From the NCBI GenBank assembly GCA_903933995.1, contig CAIZMD010000387.1:1-8581 (forward strand): a stretch of DNA of 8,581 bases, given 5' to 3'. This stretch comes from an uncultured Bacteroidota bacterium. GTDB taxonomy: Bacteria; Bacteroidota; Bacteroidia; Chitinophagales; Chitinophagaceae. This document shows, in pieces, positions 1 to 6,007 of the stretch; the first letter of the stretch is position 1; every line of letters starts with the position of its first letter. The notes below the pieces were generated by a model. It was given only the letters and a program-made list of their open reading frames with translations. It was not told the origin of the DNA and searched no databases. Position numbers and translations under genes: made by a program.

Positions 1-911
1 ATACAGCCCTCGTGTAGACCATCTTTTTTCATCACTTTATAGAGCAATGAAATATACAATGGAATCACTGGAATGGCAGAACTAGCTTGTGTAACCAAGG
101 CTTTGTTGACAGATACAAAAGCTTTACCATTTAGGTCTTTGAGTTTATCAGCAATTTTAAAAGCGGTTGCTTCTAAATGATCCTTGGCCCTACCAATAGT
201 TCCCTTTCTATATACGGCTTCTGTTAAAGCAGGTCCAATATAAGAATAGGCCAATGTCATTGCTCCTTCCGCTAAAGCGTCTGCAGCTTTTAAAGCATCC
301 ATCCACATTTCCCAATCTTCTCCACCCATTACGGCTACTGTATTGGTAATATCCTCCTCATTGCAGGGTTCAATGCTAATCTCTGTAACAATTCCAGTGT
401 GAAAATCAACTGTTTTGTTGCTATAGGTTTGACCAATGGGTTTTAATACGGACCTGTGCATGACTCCTGTTACAGGATGAACACGAACTGGTGAAGCCAA
501 GCTATAGATAACCAAATCAATTTGACCCAAGTCTTCTTTAATGGTCTTAATGGTTCTTTCTTTGATCTCATTGGAGAACGCATCTCCATTAATACTTTTG
601 GCATAGATTCCTGCTTGTGCAGCTTGATCTTGAAATGCCATACTATTATACCAACCTGGGGTAGCTGTTTTACCTTCTGCTGGTGGCTTTTCAAAAAAGA
701 CCCCGATGGTTGCTGCACCAGAACCAAAAGCTGCAGTGATTCTAGAAGCCAATCCAAAACCTGTTGAAGCACCAATTACCAGTACTTTTTTAGGTCCATC
801 AATAGCTCCTTTAGATTTGACATAATTGATTTGATTAATAATGTTTTGCTCACAACCCAAAGGGTGTGCCGTTAAACATATAAATCCACGCATTCTGGGT
901 GCAATGACCAT
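1..911 (-). CDS. fabV: Enoyl-ACP / trans-2-enoyl-CoA reductase, FabV/TER family (3' end missing)
   Basis: NAD(P)H-dependent reductase of the trans-2 double bond of enoyl-ACP or enoyl-CoA, the last reduction of a fatty acid elongation cycle; cytoplasmic. About 303 codons are visible from the ATG at 909-911. The family is usually near 400 residues, so roughly the last quarter lies beyond position 1. The N-terminus MVIAPRMRGFICLTAHPLGC matches the family. A Rossmann nucleotide-binding loop GASTGFG is at residues 47-53, FFEKP at 72-76, NGDAF at 108-112 and YSLASP at 136-141. The catalytic Tyr-X8-Lys is Y234...K243 (YRKGTIGRAK), followed by the conserved SVNKALVTQASSAIPVIPLY stretch at 267-286. 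Two details are notable: the nucleotide loop has Phe52 where I recall a conserved Tyr, and K243 is followed by DHLE, closer to characterised trans-2-enoyl-CoA reductases than to the KK-type FabV. It is separated by 167 bp from the DUF1080 gene, so it may have its own promoter. The family is certain; the substrate (CoA or ACP) is not. Confidence 0.93.
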   Translation of the reverse strand, partial: MVIAPRMRGFICLTAHPLGCEQNIINQINYVKSKGAIDGPKKVLVIGASTGFGLASRITAAFGSGAATIGVFFEKPPAEGKTATPGWYNSMAFQDQAAQAGIYAKSINGDAFSNEIKERTIKTIKEDLGQIDLVIYSLASPVRVHPVTGVMHRSVLKPIGQTYSNKTVDFHTGIVTEISIEPCNEEDITNTVAVMGGEDWEMWMDALKAADALAEGAMTLAYSYIGPALTEAVYRKGTIGRAKDHLEATAFKIADKLKDLNGKAFVSVNKALVTQASSAIPVIPLYISLLYKVMKKDGLHEGC

Positions 912-947
912 AAAATTCTATTCAATTGTAAATTAAAATCACGGATT

Positions 948-967
948 GGATAAACCAGTGTTTAACC
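948..967. repeat. Imperfect inverted repeat in the fabV leader
   Basis: Two 8-bp arms, GGATAAAC (948-955) and GTTTAACC (960-967), are separated by 4 bp and pair except at one position per arm. The element begins 36 bp upstream of the fabV start codon and would lie in the 5' untranslated leader or near the promoter. It could be an operator-like dyad or a small RNA hairpin. The symmetry is seen directly; any function is inference. Confidence 0.35.
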
Positions 968-988
968 TTTCGTTTTTCAAAACCTTGG

Positions 989-996
989 CAAAAATA
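989..996 (-). promoter_or_regulatory. Candidate Bacteroidota -7 promoter element for fabV
   Basis: On the minus strand this reads TATTTTTG, a full match to the Bacteroidota -7 consensus TAnnTTTG. A good -33 TTTG is missing; the nearest candidate is an ATTG about 23 bp upstream, at the long end of the accepted spacing. It would give a leader of about 70 nt before the fabV ATG. In AT-rich DNA such matches arise by chance, so this is tentative. Confidence 0.3.
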
Positions 997-1078
997 GCAG
1001 AATTAACTGCAATACCTTCCAATTCAATCACTATGTGCAAAATGTTTCAAAAGACATTGAAGAAAACTGCCACTCCGC

Positions 1079-2035
1079 TTATTTGGCTGGAGTAATCACA
1101 ATATTCCTAAACTCAATGGGACCATGGTCTCCTTGAATCATAATAGGACCCGGTTCCCCTTCTTTACTATCAATGGCCCCTCCTGTAATACCAGGAATAG
1201 TAGCCAAACTAATCACAGTTTTGCCATTTGCAACAACAGTGACTATTCTTCCAACTAGGGTAATATCATAAGTCTGCCATTCACCCGGGTCTTTGGCAAC
1301 CATTTCGTTGGCAGGCAAAAATCCATAAACTGCACTAAACTCATCATTCCAAGGTTCCATACCCTTACTATCAACTATCTGTACTTCATATCGACCACGT
1401 AGATAAACACCACTATTACTACCCTTAGGATAACGGAATTCAACGTGTAATTTAAAATCATCAAAAGTCATTTTGGTCATCAAATTGGATCCAGATTTGG
1501 CGCTAGTTAATACGCCATTAATCACTGTCCATTGATTGCTCCCTATGGCCGTCCATTCATTCATATCAGACTTACCAATCAAGTTAATAGGACTACCCCA
1601 TTGTACTGCATTTTCTCTTTTCAAAGAAGGTGCTTTCACTCCTGTAAATGGATACTTTTTTCCATCGGTATAAACCATGGTTCCTTTTAAGTGGTCTCCT
1701 TCAAATTCTCCTTCAAAATCCATATTAGCATTGCCTGGTTCCCATTGTGGTGGAATGGAGAAACTAAAATGGTTCTTGGCAAACTTGATTTCTGCAACAG
1801 GTCTTGCACTGCCAAAGGCATACACAAACCTACCAATAAAAGTATGGCTTCCTGAATGCTGCACTTCTAACCATGAAGGCAATTGTTTGCCATCTTTTTC
1901 AATGGTCAAATCCCACCTTCCCTGCATAGCTATTCCATCTGCCAAATCATTTGCAGCAGCGCTAAGACTATATATGCTTAATAAAAAAATAGCCAAAAAG
2001 CTATTCAACATTCTTTGTAGATTTCTTGTTTTCAT
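1079..2035 (-). CDS. Exported DUF1080 (3-keto-disaccharide hydrolase-like) protein
   Basis: 318 residues. The N-terminus has a basic start (MKTRNLQR), a hydrophobic core (about 12-25) and an Ala-rich cleavage region near residue 28, so it is probably exported to the periplasm; there is no lipobox cysteine. Residues ~38-135 form a beta-rich N-terminal part beginning with a G-R-W motif and ending YPFTGVKAP. Residues ~148-316 match DUF1080, a concanavalin-like beta-sandwich: NLIGKSDMNEW, WTVINGVLTS, FDDFKLHVEFRYPKGSNSGV, LRGRYEVQI, GEWQTYDITLVG and a final IEFRNIVI strand. DUF1080 members have been linked to cleavage or binding of 3-keto-glycosides, and the family is abundant in Bacteroidota and Planctomycetes; the substrate here cannot be read from sequence. 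It lies 47 bp downstream of ispD on the same strand and may be the last gene of the permease-hldA-ispD unit. No sugar oxidoreductase or TonB-linked transporter partner is in the window. The fold family is well supported; the reaction is inferred from family knowledge. Confidence 0.88.
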   Translation of the reverse strand: MKTRNLQRMLNSFLAIFLLSIYSLSAAANDLADGIAMQGRWDLTIEKDGKQLPSWLEVQHSGSHTFIGRFVYAFGSARPVAEIKFAKNHFSFSIPPQWEPGNANMDFEGEFEGDHLKGTMVYTDGKKYPFTGVKAPSLKRENAVQWGSPINLIGKSDMNEWTAIGSNQWTVINGVLTSAKSGSNLMTKMTFDDFKLHVEFRYPKGSNSGVYLRGRYEVQIVDSKGMEPWNDEFSAVYGFLPANEMVAKDPGEWQTYDITLVGRIVTVVANGKTVISLATIPGITGGAIDSKEGEPGPIMIQGDHGPIEFRNIVITPAK

Positions 2036-2082
2036 GGCTTATAGTTAATAGTACACAATCGTTTTAAGTACAGTTAATTATT

Positions 2083-2772
2083 TTAAAATTTATTTGAATC
2101 TGATTCCCTTTGTTTTAAAATATTTTCTGCAATCAATAAATCCACCGGTCTGGTAATTTTAATATTGTTGTAATCACCTTCTATTAAGTGAATCATTTTT
2201 CCAGACGCTTCTACAACCGTGGCTTCATCTGTAAAAGATGCTACATATTCCGTATCAAAAGCAGGAAGCAATAAACTTGTTTGAAAGGTTTGAGGTGTCT
2301 GTATAATTCTAACCAGGTTTCTATCAGCTATTTGGCTAGTATCACCCTGAACAAGTCGAATACTATCCGTTGCTGCTACTGCAGGAATGGCTGAACCTAT
2401 TGCTAGGGCTTGTTCATAACAAGCTTTGATTAGATTTTCTGTAATTAAACATCTAACCCCATCATGTACAAAAACAATACCTGGTTCTTTAATACAATTT
2501 AATCCATTTTGAACAGAATGAAATCTGGTTGCTCCACCGGTTACAAACCTAAGATCAATTGATGCATCTAGTTCTTTCAAAAGTCCTTGACCTTCCTTTA
2601 AAAAGTCCTTGGGTAGGACCAATAAAACTTGGATCTCCGGATAGGCTTTAAAAAACTGGTTAATGGTATAATACAAAATGGGTTTCCCTCTCAGTAGTAA
2701 AAACTGCTTTGGTTTGTCTGCACCCATTCTCAATCCGGATCCACCCGCTACTATCACTGCATATTTTCGCAT
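2083..2772 (-). CDS. ispD: 2-C-methyl-D-erythritol 4-phosphate cytidylyltransferase
   Basis: Third enzyme of the MEP isoprenoid pathway: joins CTP and methylerythritol 4-phosphate to give CDP-methylerythritol; cytoplasmic. The ATG at 2770-2772 is preferred (229 residues, MRKYAVIVAGGSG...), a normal family length. The frame also allows a TTG two codons upstream at 2776-2778, which I consider less likely. Numbered from the ATG, the nucleotide-binding signature VAGGSGLRMGADKPKQF is at ~8-24 with the expected Arg (R15) and Lys (K22). Further motifs are GGATRFHSVQNGL at 79-91, VHDGVR at 102-107 (family VHDAxR), ATDSIR at 134-139, DRN...QTPQTF at 150-163 and NIKIT at 203-207 with the expected lysine. 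All recognised active-site positions seem present, so it should be active. It starts 27 bp after the heptose kinase and ends 47 bp before the DUF1080 gene, suggesting cotranscription. ispF, often its neighbour elsewhere, is not here. Confidence 0.96.
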   Translation of the reverse strand: MRKYAVIVAGGSGLRMGADKPKQFLLLRGKPILYYTINQFFKAYPEIQVLLVLPKDFLKEGQGLLKELDASIDLRFVTGGATRFHSVQNGLNCIKEPGIVFVHDGVRCLITENLIKACYEQALAIGSAIPAVAATDSIRLVQGDTSQIADRNLVRIIQTPQTFQTSLLLPAFDTEYVASFTDEATVVEASGKMIHLIEGDYNNIKITRPVDLLIAENILKQRESDSNKF

Positions 2773-2799
2773 GTTCAACTATTTGTAAGAAAGAATAGG

Positions 2800-3795
2800 C
2801 TACCCCAAAATGGCTTGCGATTCTTTCAATAACAATTCAGCATTAATAGCCGCTGTACCCACTTCTTCACAAACCAATCCACCTGCTAGATTGGCCATTT
2901 CTGCGGCCAAGTGCATGTCTTTGGTAATGGCATAGACCATGGAAGCAACGGCAATGACGGTATCGCCAGCACCACTCACATCGGCTATATTTCTAACATG
3001 GGTAGGTATGATGCAAGCATCTTTGTCTATCTGATAAAACACCCCTTTTTCAGATAAAGTAATTAATGAAATCCGATGTTGCAAATGCGCTTGCAAAGTT
3101 TGATGTACCAATTCCATATTAGCAAGGTCAACCTGATCCAAACTTAGATTCAAACCTTCTTTTACTTCTTTGAGATTGGGTTTGAAAATATCTACCCCTT
3201 GGAAAGCCAGAAAATTCTTTTTCTTAGGATCCACCGTAGTGACAACACCATATTCTTTGCAAAGTGCAATCACTGCTTTAATACAACTAGCCGTTAAAAC
3301 CCCTTTATTATAGTCTTCAAAAATGAGTACATCAGGTTTTTCAGATTCAAACTGTTCTTTGATTTTGTGCAACAAAATGGTCTCGGTAGTAGTACTAATA
3401 TCGCTAGTAATTTCAGCGTCTAAACGCATCATTTGTTGATTCCTACTCATGACCCTGGTCTTATTGGTAGTAATCCTTTCAGCACTAGTTAAAAGCAAGG
3501 AAGTATTGATACCATGGGCTGCTAATAAAGCGGACAAATTTCTTCCATCTGCATCCTCACCAATCACAGAAATGATACTAGTATTGGCACCCAAAGAAGC
3601 TGCATTTAAAGCCACATTTGCTGCACCTCCAACCCTATGTTCCATTTTTTGTAAAGCCACAATGGGTACGGGAGCCTCCGGCGATATTCTATCCGTTGAT
3701 CCCCACCAATAAGTATCCAACATCACATCACCAATGATGGCTACTTTCAAATTTTTGAACTCCTCAAATAAACCCTTGATATCTGTATAAGACAT
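2800..3795 (-). CDS. rfaE1: D-glycero-beta-D-manno-heptose-7-phosphate kinase (HldA / RfaE domain I)
   Basis: PfkB/ribokinase-family kinase that phosphorylates heptose 7-phosphate at C1 in the ADP-heptose pathway for the LPS inner core; cytoplasmic. 331 residues, matching the free-standing kinase; the bifunctional HldE of E. coli is about 477 residues and carries a C-terminal adenylyltransferase, absent here. Motifs: IIGDVMLDTYWWG at 20-32 and RISPEAPVPIV at 36-46, diagnostic of RfaE kinases; GGAANVALNAASLGA at 56-70 (PfkB signature 1); FEDYNKG at 159-165; KPNLKE at 205-210; TLSEKG at 246-251; DVSGAGDT at 272-279 (PfkB signature 2 with the catalytic Asp at 278). The start codon lies one base after the permease stop (TAA-C-ATG), and the purine-rich AAAAAAGAG inside the permease's last codons could serve ribosome loading, so translational coupling is likely. 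The matching adenylyltransferase and the other ADP-heptose genes must lie elsewhere. Confidence 0.95.
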   Translation of the reverse strand: MSYTDIKGLFEEFKNLKVAIIGDVMLDTYWWGSTDRISPEAPVPIVALQKMEHRVGGAANVALNAASLGANTSIISVIGEDADGRNLSALLAAHGINTSLLLTSAERITTNKTRVMSRNQQMMRLDAEITSDISTTTETILLHKIKEQFESEKPDVLIFEDYNKGVLTASCIKAVIALCKEYGVVTTVDPKKKNFLAFQGVDIFKPNLKEVKEGLNLSLDQVDLANMELVHQTLQAHLQHRISLITLSEKGVFYQIDKDACIIPTHVRNIADVSGAGDTVIAVASMVYAITKDMHLAAEMANLAGGLVCEEVGTAAINAELLLKESQAILG

Positions 3796-3796
3796 G

Positions 3797-5233
3797 TTAT
3801 TCAGCTCTTTTTTGATTGTTTACAGCCAGATAGTACAAAGGTACTCCGATGGCGGTAATACCCAAACCCCAAAGAGAATATGTAGGAGATGTCCATACTA
3901 ATCCAATACAAAATGTGGTAGCCATAACAATATAGATCAATGGTAAAATAGGATATCCAAAAGCTTTATAAGGTCTTGGTGCATCTGGCAGTTTTTTCCT
4001 AAGAATAAAAATGCCAATAATGGTTAATACATAAAAGATCACCACTACAAAAGAAACCATGGTTAAAAGGTCACCATATTTACCACTCAAACAAAGCAGA
4101 CTAGCTACAAAACACTGAATCCACAAAGCATATTCAGGAACAGCATTCTTATTGAGTTCTCCCGTTTTTTTGAAAAACAAACCATCTTTTGCCATGGTAT
4201 AATATACCCTAGCTCCTGCTAGGATCAACCCGTTGTTACAACCAAAAGTAGAAATCATAATCATCACCGCAATGACTATGGTACCAGCATTACCAAATAT
4301 GGCATTGGCTGCAACTACCGCTACACGATCATTCTCTGCATAAGCAATCTGTTGTAAGGGCAGTACATGCAAATACATCAAATTGGCAGTTACATAAATC
4401 AAGGTTACAATTAAAGTTCCCAGAAACAAACTAAGACCAATATTGCGTTGTGGATTTTTAATTTCACCTGCAATAAAAGTAACGTTGTTCCAAGAATCAG
4501 AACTAAAAATAGAACCCACCATGGCTGCCGCGATGGCTCCTATTAAAACCGCTCCAGAAATAGGATGCCAACCCGTTGGTTGTAAAATCCCAGATGCATC
4601 TTTTGCACCAAGGTCTTGTACGGCTGTTAAACCGGTTGCCCAGTTTTCATTCCAAAAACTTTGTTTGGACAATAGAAAACCAAACACAATTAAACCAAAT
4701 AAAGAAACCAGCTTAGTTACTGTAAAAGTAGATTGGATAATCTTCCCACCCTTCACCCCTCTAGTATTGGTATAAGTAAGAAAGATAATTAAGGCTATGG
4801 CCAATAACTGTGCAGCAGAAATCTTTAAAAAGCCCAAATCAAGTAAAATATTACCTTCTCCTACCGCAGGTATCAAATAAGCGGTAAATCGGCTAAAAGC
4901 CACCCCTACGGCCGCAATAGTAGCAGTTTGAATCACCGAAAAGAAACTCCAACCAAAGAGAAAGCCCACCAAAGGATTATAAGCTTCTTTCAAGTATACA
5001 TATTGTCCACCAGCTTTGGGATACATGGCACTTAATTCACCATAACTCACTGCAGCAGTAATGGTCATAAATCCGGTAATCAACCAGACTACAACCAGCC
5101 AACCAGCACTACCCACATTACGGGTAATATCTGCACTCACAATAAAGATACCGGAACCAATCATGCCCCCTGCCACAATCATAGTGGCGTCAAATAGACC
5201 AAGGGTAGGTTTGAAGCTGCTGTTTGTACTCAT
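3797..5233 (-). CDS. APC-superfamily amino acid permease
   Basis: 478-residue integral inner-membrane protein with about 12 hydrophobic segments (roughly 14-33, 43-64, 88-117, 140-154, 170-188, 224-243, 265-288, 312-332, 366-383, 388-410, 428-446, 452-471). TM1 carries the Gly-rich unwound substrate motif GGMIGSGIF at 22-30, typical of amino acid-polyamine-organocation carriers. YGELSAMYPKAGGQYVYLKEA at 64-84 and WNNVTFIAGEIKNPQRN at 248-264 are typical of the LAT-like amino acid permease group. It probably takes up neutral amino acids, but the substrate cannot be assigned from sequence. The start is odd: the ATG at 5231-5233 follows directly on the eight-T tract of an intrinsic terminator, leaving no purine-rich ribosome-binding site. 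No later in-frame Met would keep TM1 intact, because Met18 lies inside it. It is the first of four tightly packed genes (permease, heptose kinase, ispD, DUF1080). Confidence 0.9.
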   Translation of the reverse strand: MSTNSSFKPTLGLFDATMIVAGGMIGSGIFIVSADITRNVGSAGWLVVVWLITGFMTITAAVSYGELSAMYPKAGGQYVYLKEAYNPLVGFLFGWSFFSVIQTATIAAVGVAFSRFTAYLIPAVGEGNILLDLGFLKISAAQLLAIALIIFLTYTNTRGVKGGKIIQSTFTVTKLVSLFGLIVFGFLLSKQSFWNENWATGLTAVQDLGAKDASGILQPTGWHPISGAVLIGAIAAAMVGSIFSSDSWNNVTFIAGEIKNPQRNIGLSLFLGTLIVTLIYVTANLMYLHVLPLQQIAYAENDRVAVVAANAIFGNAGTIVIAVMIMISTFGCNNGLILAGARVYYTMAKDGLFFKKTGELNKNAVPEYALWIQCFVASLLCLSGKYGDLLTMVSFVVVIFYVLTIIGIFILRKKLPDAPRPYKAFGYPILPLIYIVMATTFCIGLVWTSPTYSLWGLGITAIGVPLYYLAVNNQKRAE

Positions 5234-5264
5234 AAAAAAAATCCCGCTTTTTATAACGGGATTT
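5234..5264 (-). terminator. Intrinsic terminator between the OmpH-like gene and the permease
   Basis: On the minus strand, AAATCCCG (5264-5257), a 10-nt loop (5256-5247) and CGGGATTT (5246-5239) form a perfect 8-bp stem, with an uninterrupted run of eight T residues at 5241-5234. It starts 26 bp after the OmpH-like stop codon. The T run ends at the base before the permease ATG, so the hairpin is also the permease's immediate leader. The opposite strand lacks a comparable T tract. Confidence 0.85.
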
Positions 5265-5290
5265 GAAGATAATAAATATGATTGAAGTTC

Positions 5291-5872
5291 TTACTTCTTC
5301 TTGGCTTGGGCATTTAATCCCAAAATCAAGTCACTGGTAATATTGTAAGCAGTATCTTTTAAGTAGATCAAGTCTGGAGAACCAGTAAACACATAGGCAT
5401 AACCCTTGTCTTTATTGTATTCTTTCAAATAGTCTTCAATACGCTTTTTAACTTCTTGCAAACGCTTGAAACTTTCATTTTGCAAATCTTGATTCAACAT
5501 TTGTTCTTTGTTTTGGAAAGTTTTTTCCATTTGACCCAACTCCTGTTGTTTGGCGGCTAATTCAGCCTGAGTCATAGATTGGGCATTCTTCTGTAATTCT
5601 TGGTACTTAGCAACAAAAGTGTTTTTCATTTCACCCAATTGCCTTCCATTGTCTTGGTCTTTGGCACGCAAAATATTACGTACTTCTTTGAAATAGTCAT
5701 AATGGTTTTCAATGCTGTCCATTTCAAAATAGGCAATTTTAAAACTACCTGGCGTTGCGGCAACAGTAGAACTGGTACCAGCTGAAGTTTTTTTGTTGGA
5801 AAACTGAAGATAAAAAAGCACGGCTACGGCAAGTACCAATGCAATATTTAATCCTGTTGTAAAATTTTTCAT
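5291..5872 (-). CDS. Membrane-anchored OmpH/Skp-family chaperone-like protein
   Basis: Skp/OmpH proteins are periplasmic chaperones that hold unfolded outer-membrane proteins in a cavity formed by coiled-coil arms of a trimer. The ATG at 5870-5872 gives 193 residues (MKNFTTGLNIALVLAVAVLF...). The frame stays open upstream to a TTG at 5924-5926, but that extension is charged, precedes the hydrophobic segment and runs through a repeat-bearing leader, so I reject it. Residues 8-24 form one hydrophobic helix without a clear signal-peptidase site, so this copy is probably anchored in the inner membrane facing the periplasm. Ser/Thr/Ala-rich linker at ~28-41; family beta strand KIAYFEMDSI at 45-54; long Gln/Lys/Glu-rich coiled coil at ~58-150; C-terminal YAYVFTGSPDLIYLKDTAYNIT strand-helix closing part at 158-179; lysine-rich end. 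It is flanked by intrinsic terminators on both sides, so it is probably transcribed alone. The family is clear; chaperone activity is inferred. Confidence 0.85.
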   Translation of the reverse strand: MKNFTTGLNIALVLAVAVLFYLQFSNKKTSAGTSSTVAATPGSFKIAYFEMDSIENHYDYFKEVRNILRAKDQDNGRQLGEMKNTFVAKYQELQKNAQSMTQAELAAKQQELGQMEKTFQNKEQMLNQDLQNESFKRLQEVKKRIEDYLKEYNKDKGYAYVFTGSPDLIYLKDTAYNITSDLILGLNAQAKKK

Positions 5873-5876
5873 GGCT

Positions 5877-5906
5877 GCTGTTTGAAGTTGTTTGAACCTG
5901 TTTAAA
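5877..5906 (-). repeat. Three tandem imperfect 10-bp repeats in the OmpH-like gene leader
   Basis: On the minus strand the copies read TTTAAACAGG (5906-5897), TTCAAACAAC (5896-5887) and TTCAAACAGC (5886-5877), in direct tandem, ending 4 bases before the start codon. They are spaced by one helical turn and occupy the place where a ribosome-binding site would be. The repetition is seen directly; a role in regulation or translation is speculation. Confidence 0.5.
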
Positions 5907-5918
5907 GGAGATTCCTTT
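5904..5918. repeat. Short perfect palindrome in the OmpH-like gene leader
   Basis: AAAGGA (5904-5909), a 3-bp spacer, then TCCTTT (5913-5918): a perfect 6-bp inverted repeat directly next to the 10-bp tandem repeats. It could be a small operator or a weak hairpin. The stem is short enough to be chance. Confidence 0.3.
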
Positions 5919-5929
5919 CTAAACAAAAT

Positions 5930-5961
5930 AAAAGTAGGAAGTTTTTACACTTCCTACTTTT
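5930..5961 (-). terminator. Intrinsic terminator downstream of rpoC
   Basis: A perfect 13-bp stem, AAAAGTAGGAAGT (5930-5942) with ACTTCCTACTTTT (5949-5961), around a 6-nt loop. On the minus strand it is followed by ATTTTGTTT, a broken T tract. It lies 28 bp past the rpoC stop and should end the RNA polymerase operon transcript, separating it from the OmpH-like gene. The arms are A/T-rich at their ends, so it may also act on the opposite strand, but no gene there needs it. Confidence 0.8.
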
Positions 5962-5977
5962 CCTTAGTATGATTTAA

Positions 5978-6007
5978 CAGAAATAAGGCTTATTCTTCTT
6001 CGTCAAA
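5978..6007 (-). promoter_or_regulatory. Candidate Bacteroidota promoter at the rpoC 3' end
   Basis: On the minus strand there is a TTTG (6007-6004), an 18-bp spacer, then TATTTCTG (5985-5978), one mismatch from the -7 consensus TAnnTTTG. It overlaps the rpoC stop codon and could start a transcript for the OmpH-like gene. That transcript would have to pass through the hairpin at 5930-5961, which would then act as an attenuator. Chance occurrence is quite possible. Confidence 0.25.

Noticed and set aside
470..775. 101-codon minus-strand open frame within fabV in another frame
   Set aside because: The FabV reading frame through this stretch carries the nucleotide loop and other conserved motifs; this frame is its shadow.
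1041..1058. Inverted repeat AATGT-N8-ACATT as terminator of the DUF1080 gene
   Set aside because: The stem is only 5 bp and A/T-rich, with no clear T run; it is likely chance.
1677..2048. 123-codon plus-strand open frame opposite the DUF1080 gene
   Set aside because: It is antisense to a gene with clear signal peptide and domain motifs; its translation shows no family features.
2773..2778. TTG start two codons upstream for ispD
   Set aside because: The ATG at 2770-2772 gives the usual short N-terminus of the family, and a TTG start is not needed.
4443..4775. 110-codon plus-strand open frame opposite the permease
   Set aside because: It is antisense to conserved permease motifs, with no motif of its own.
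5873..5926. N-terminal extension of the OmpH-like protein from a TTG start
   Set aside because: It would put 18 charged residues before the membrane segment and translate the repeat-bearing leader; the ATG at 5870-5872 gives a normal N-terminus.
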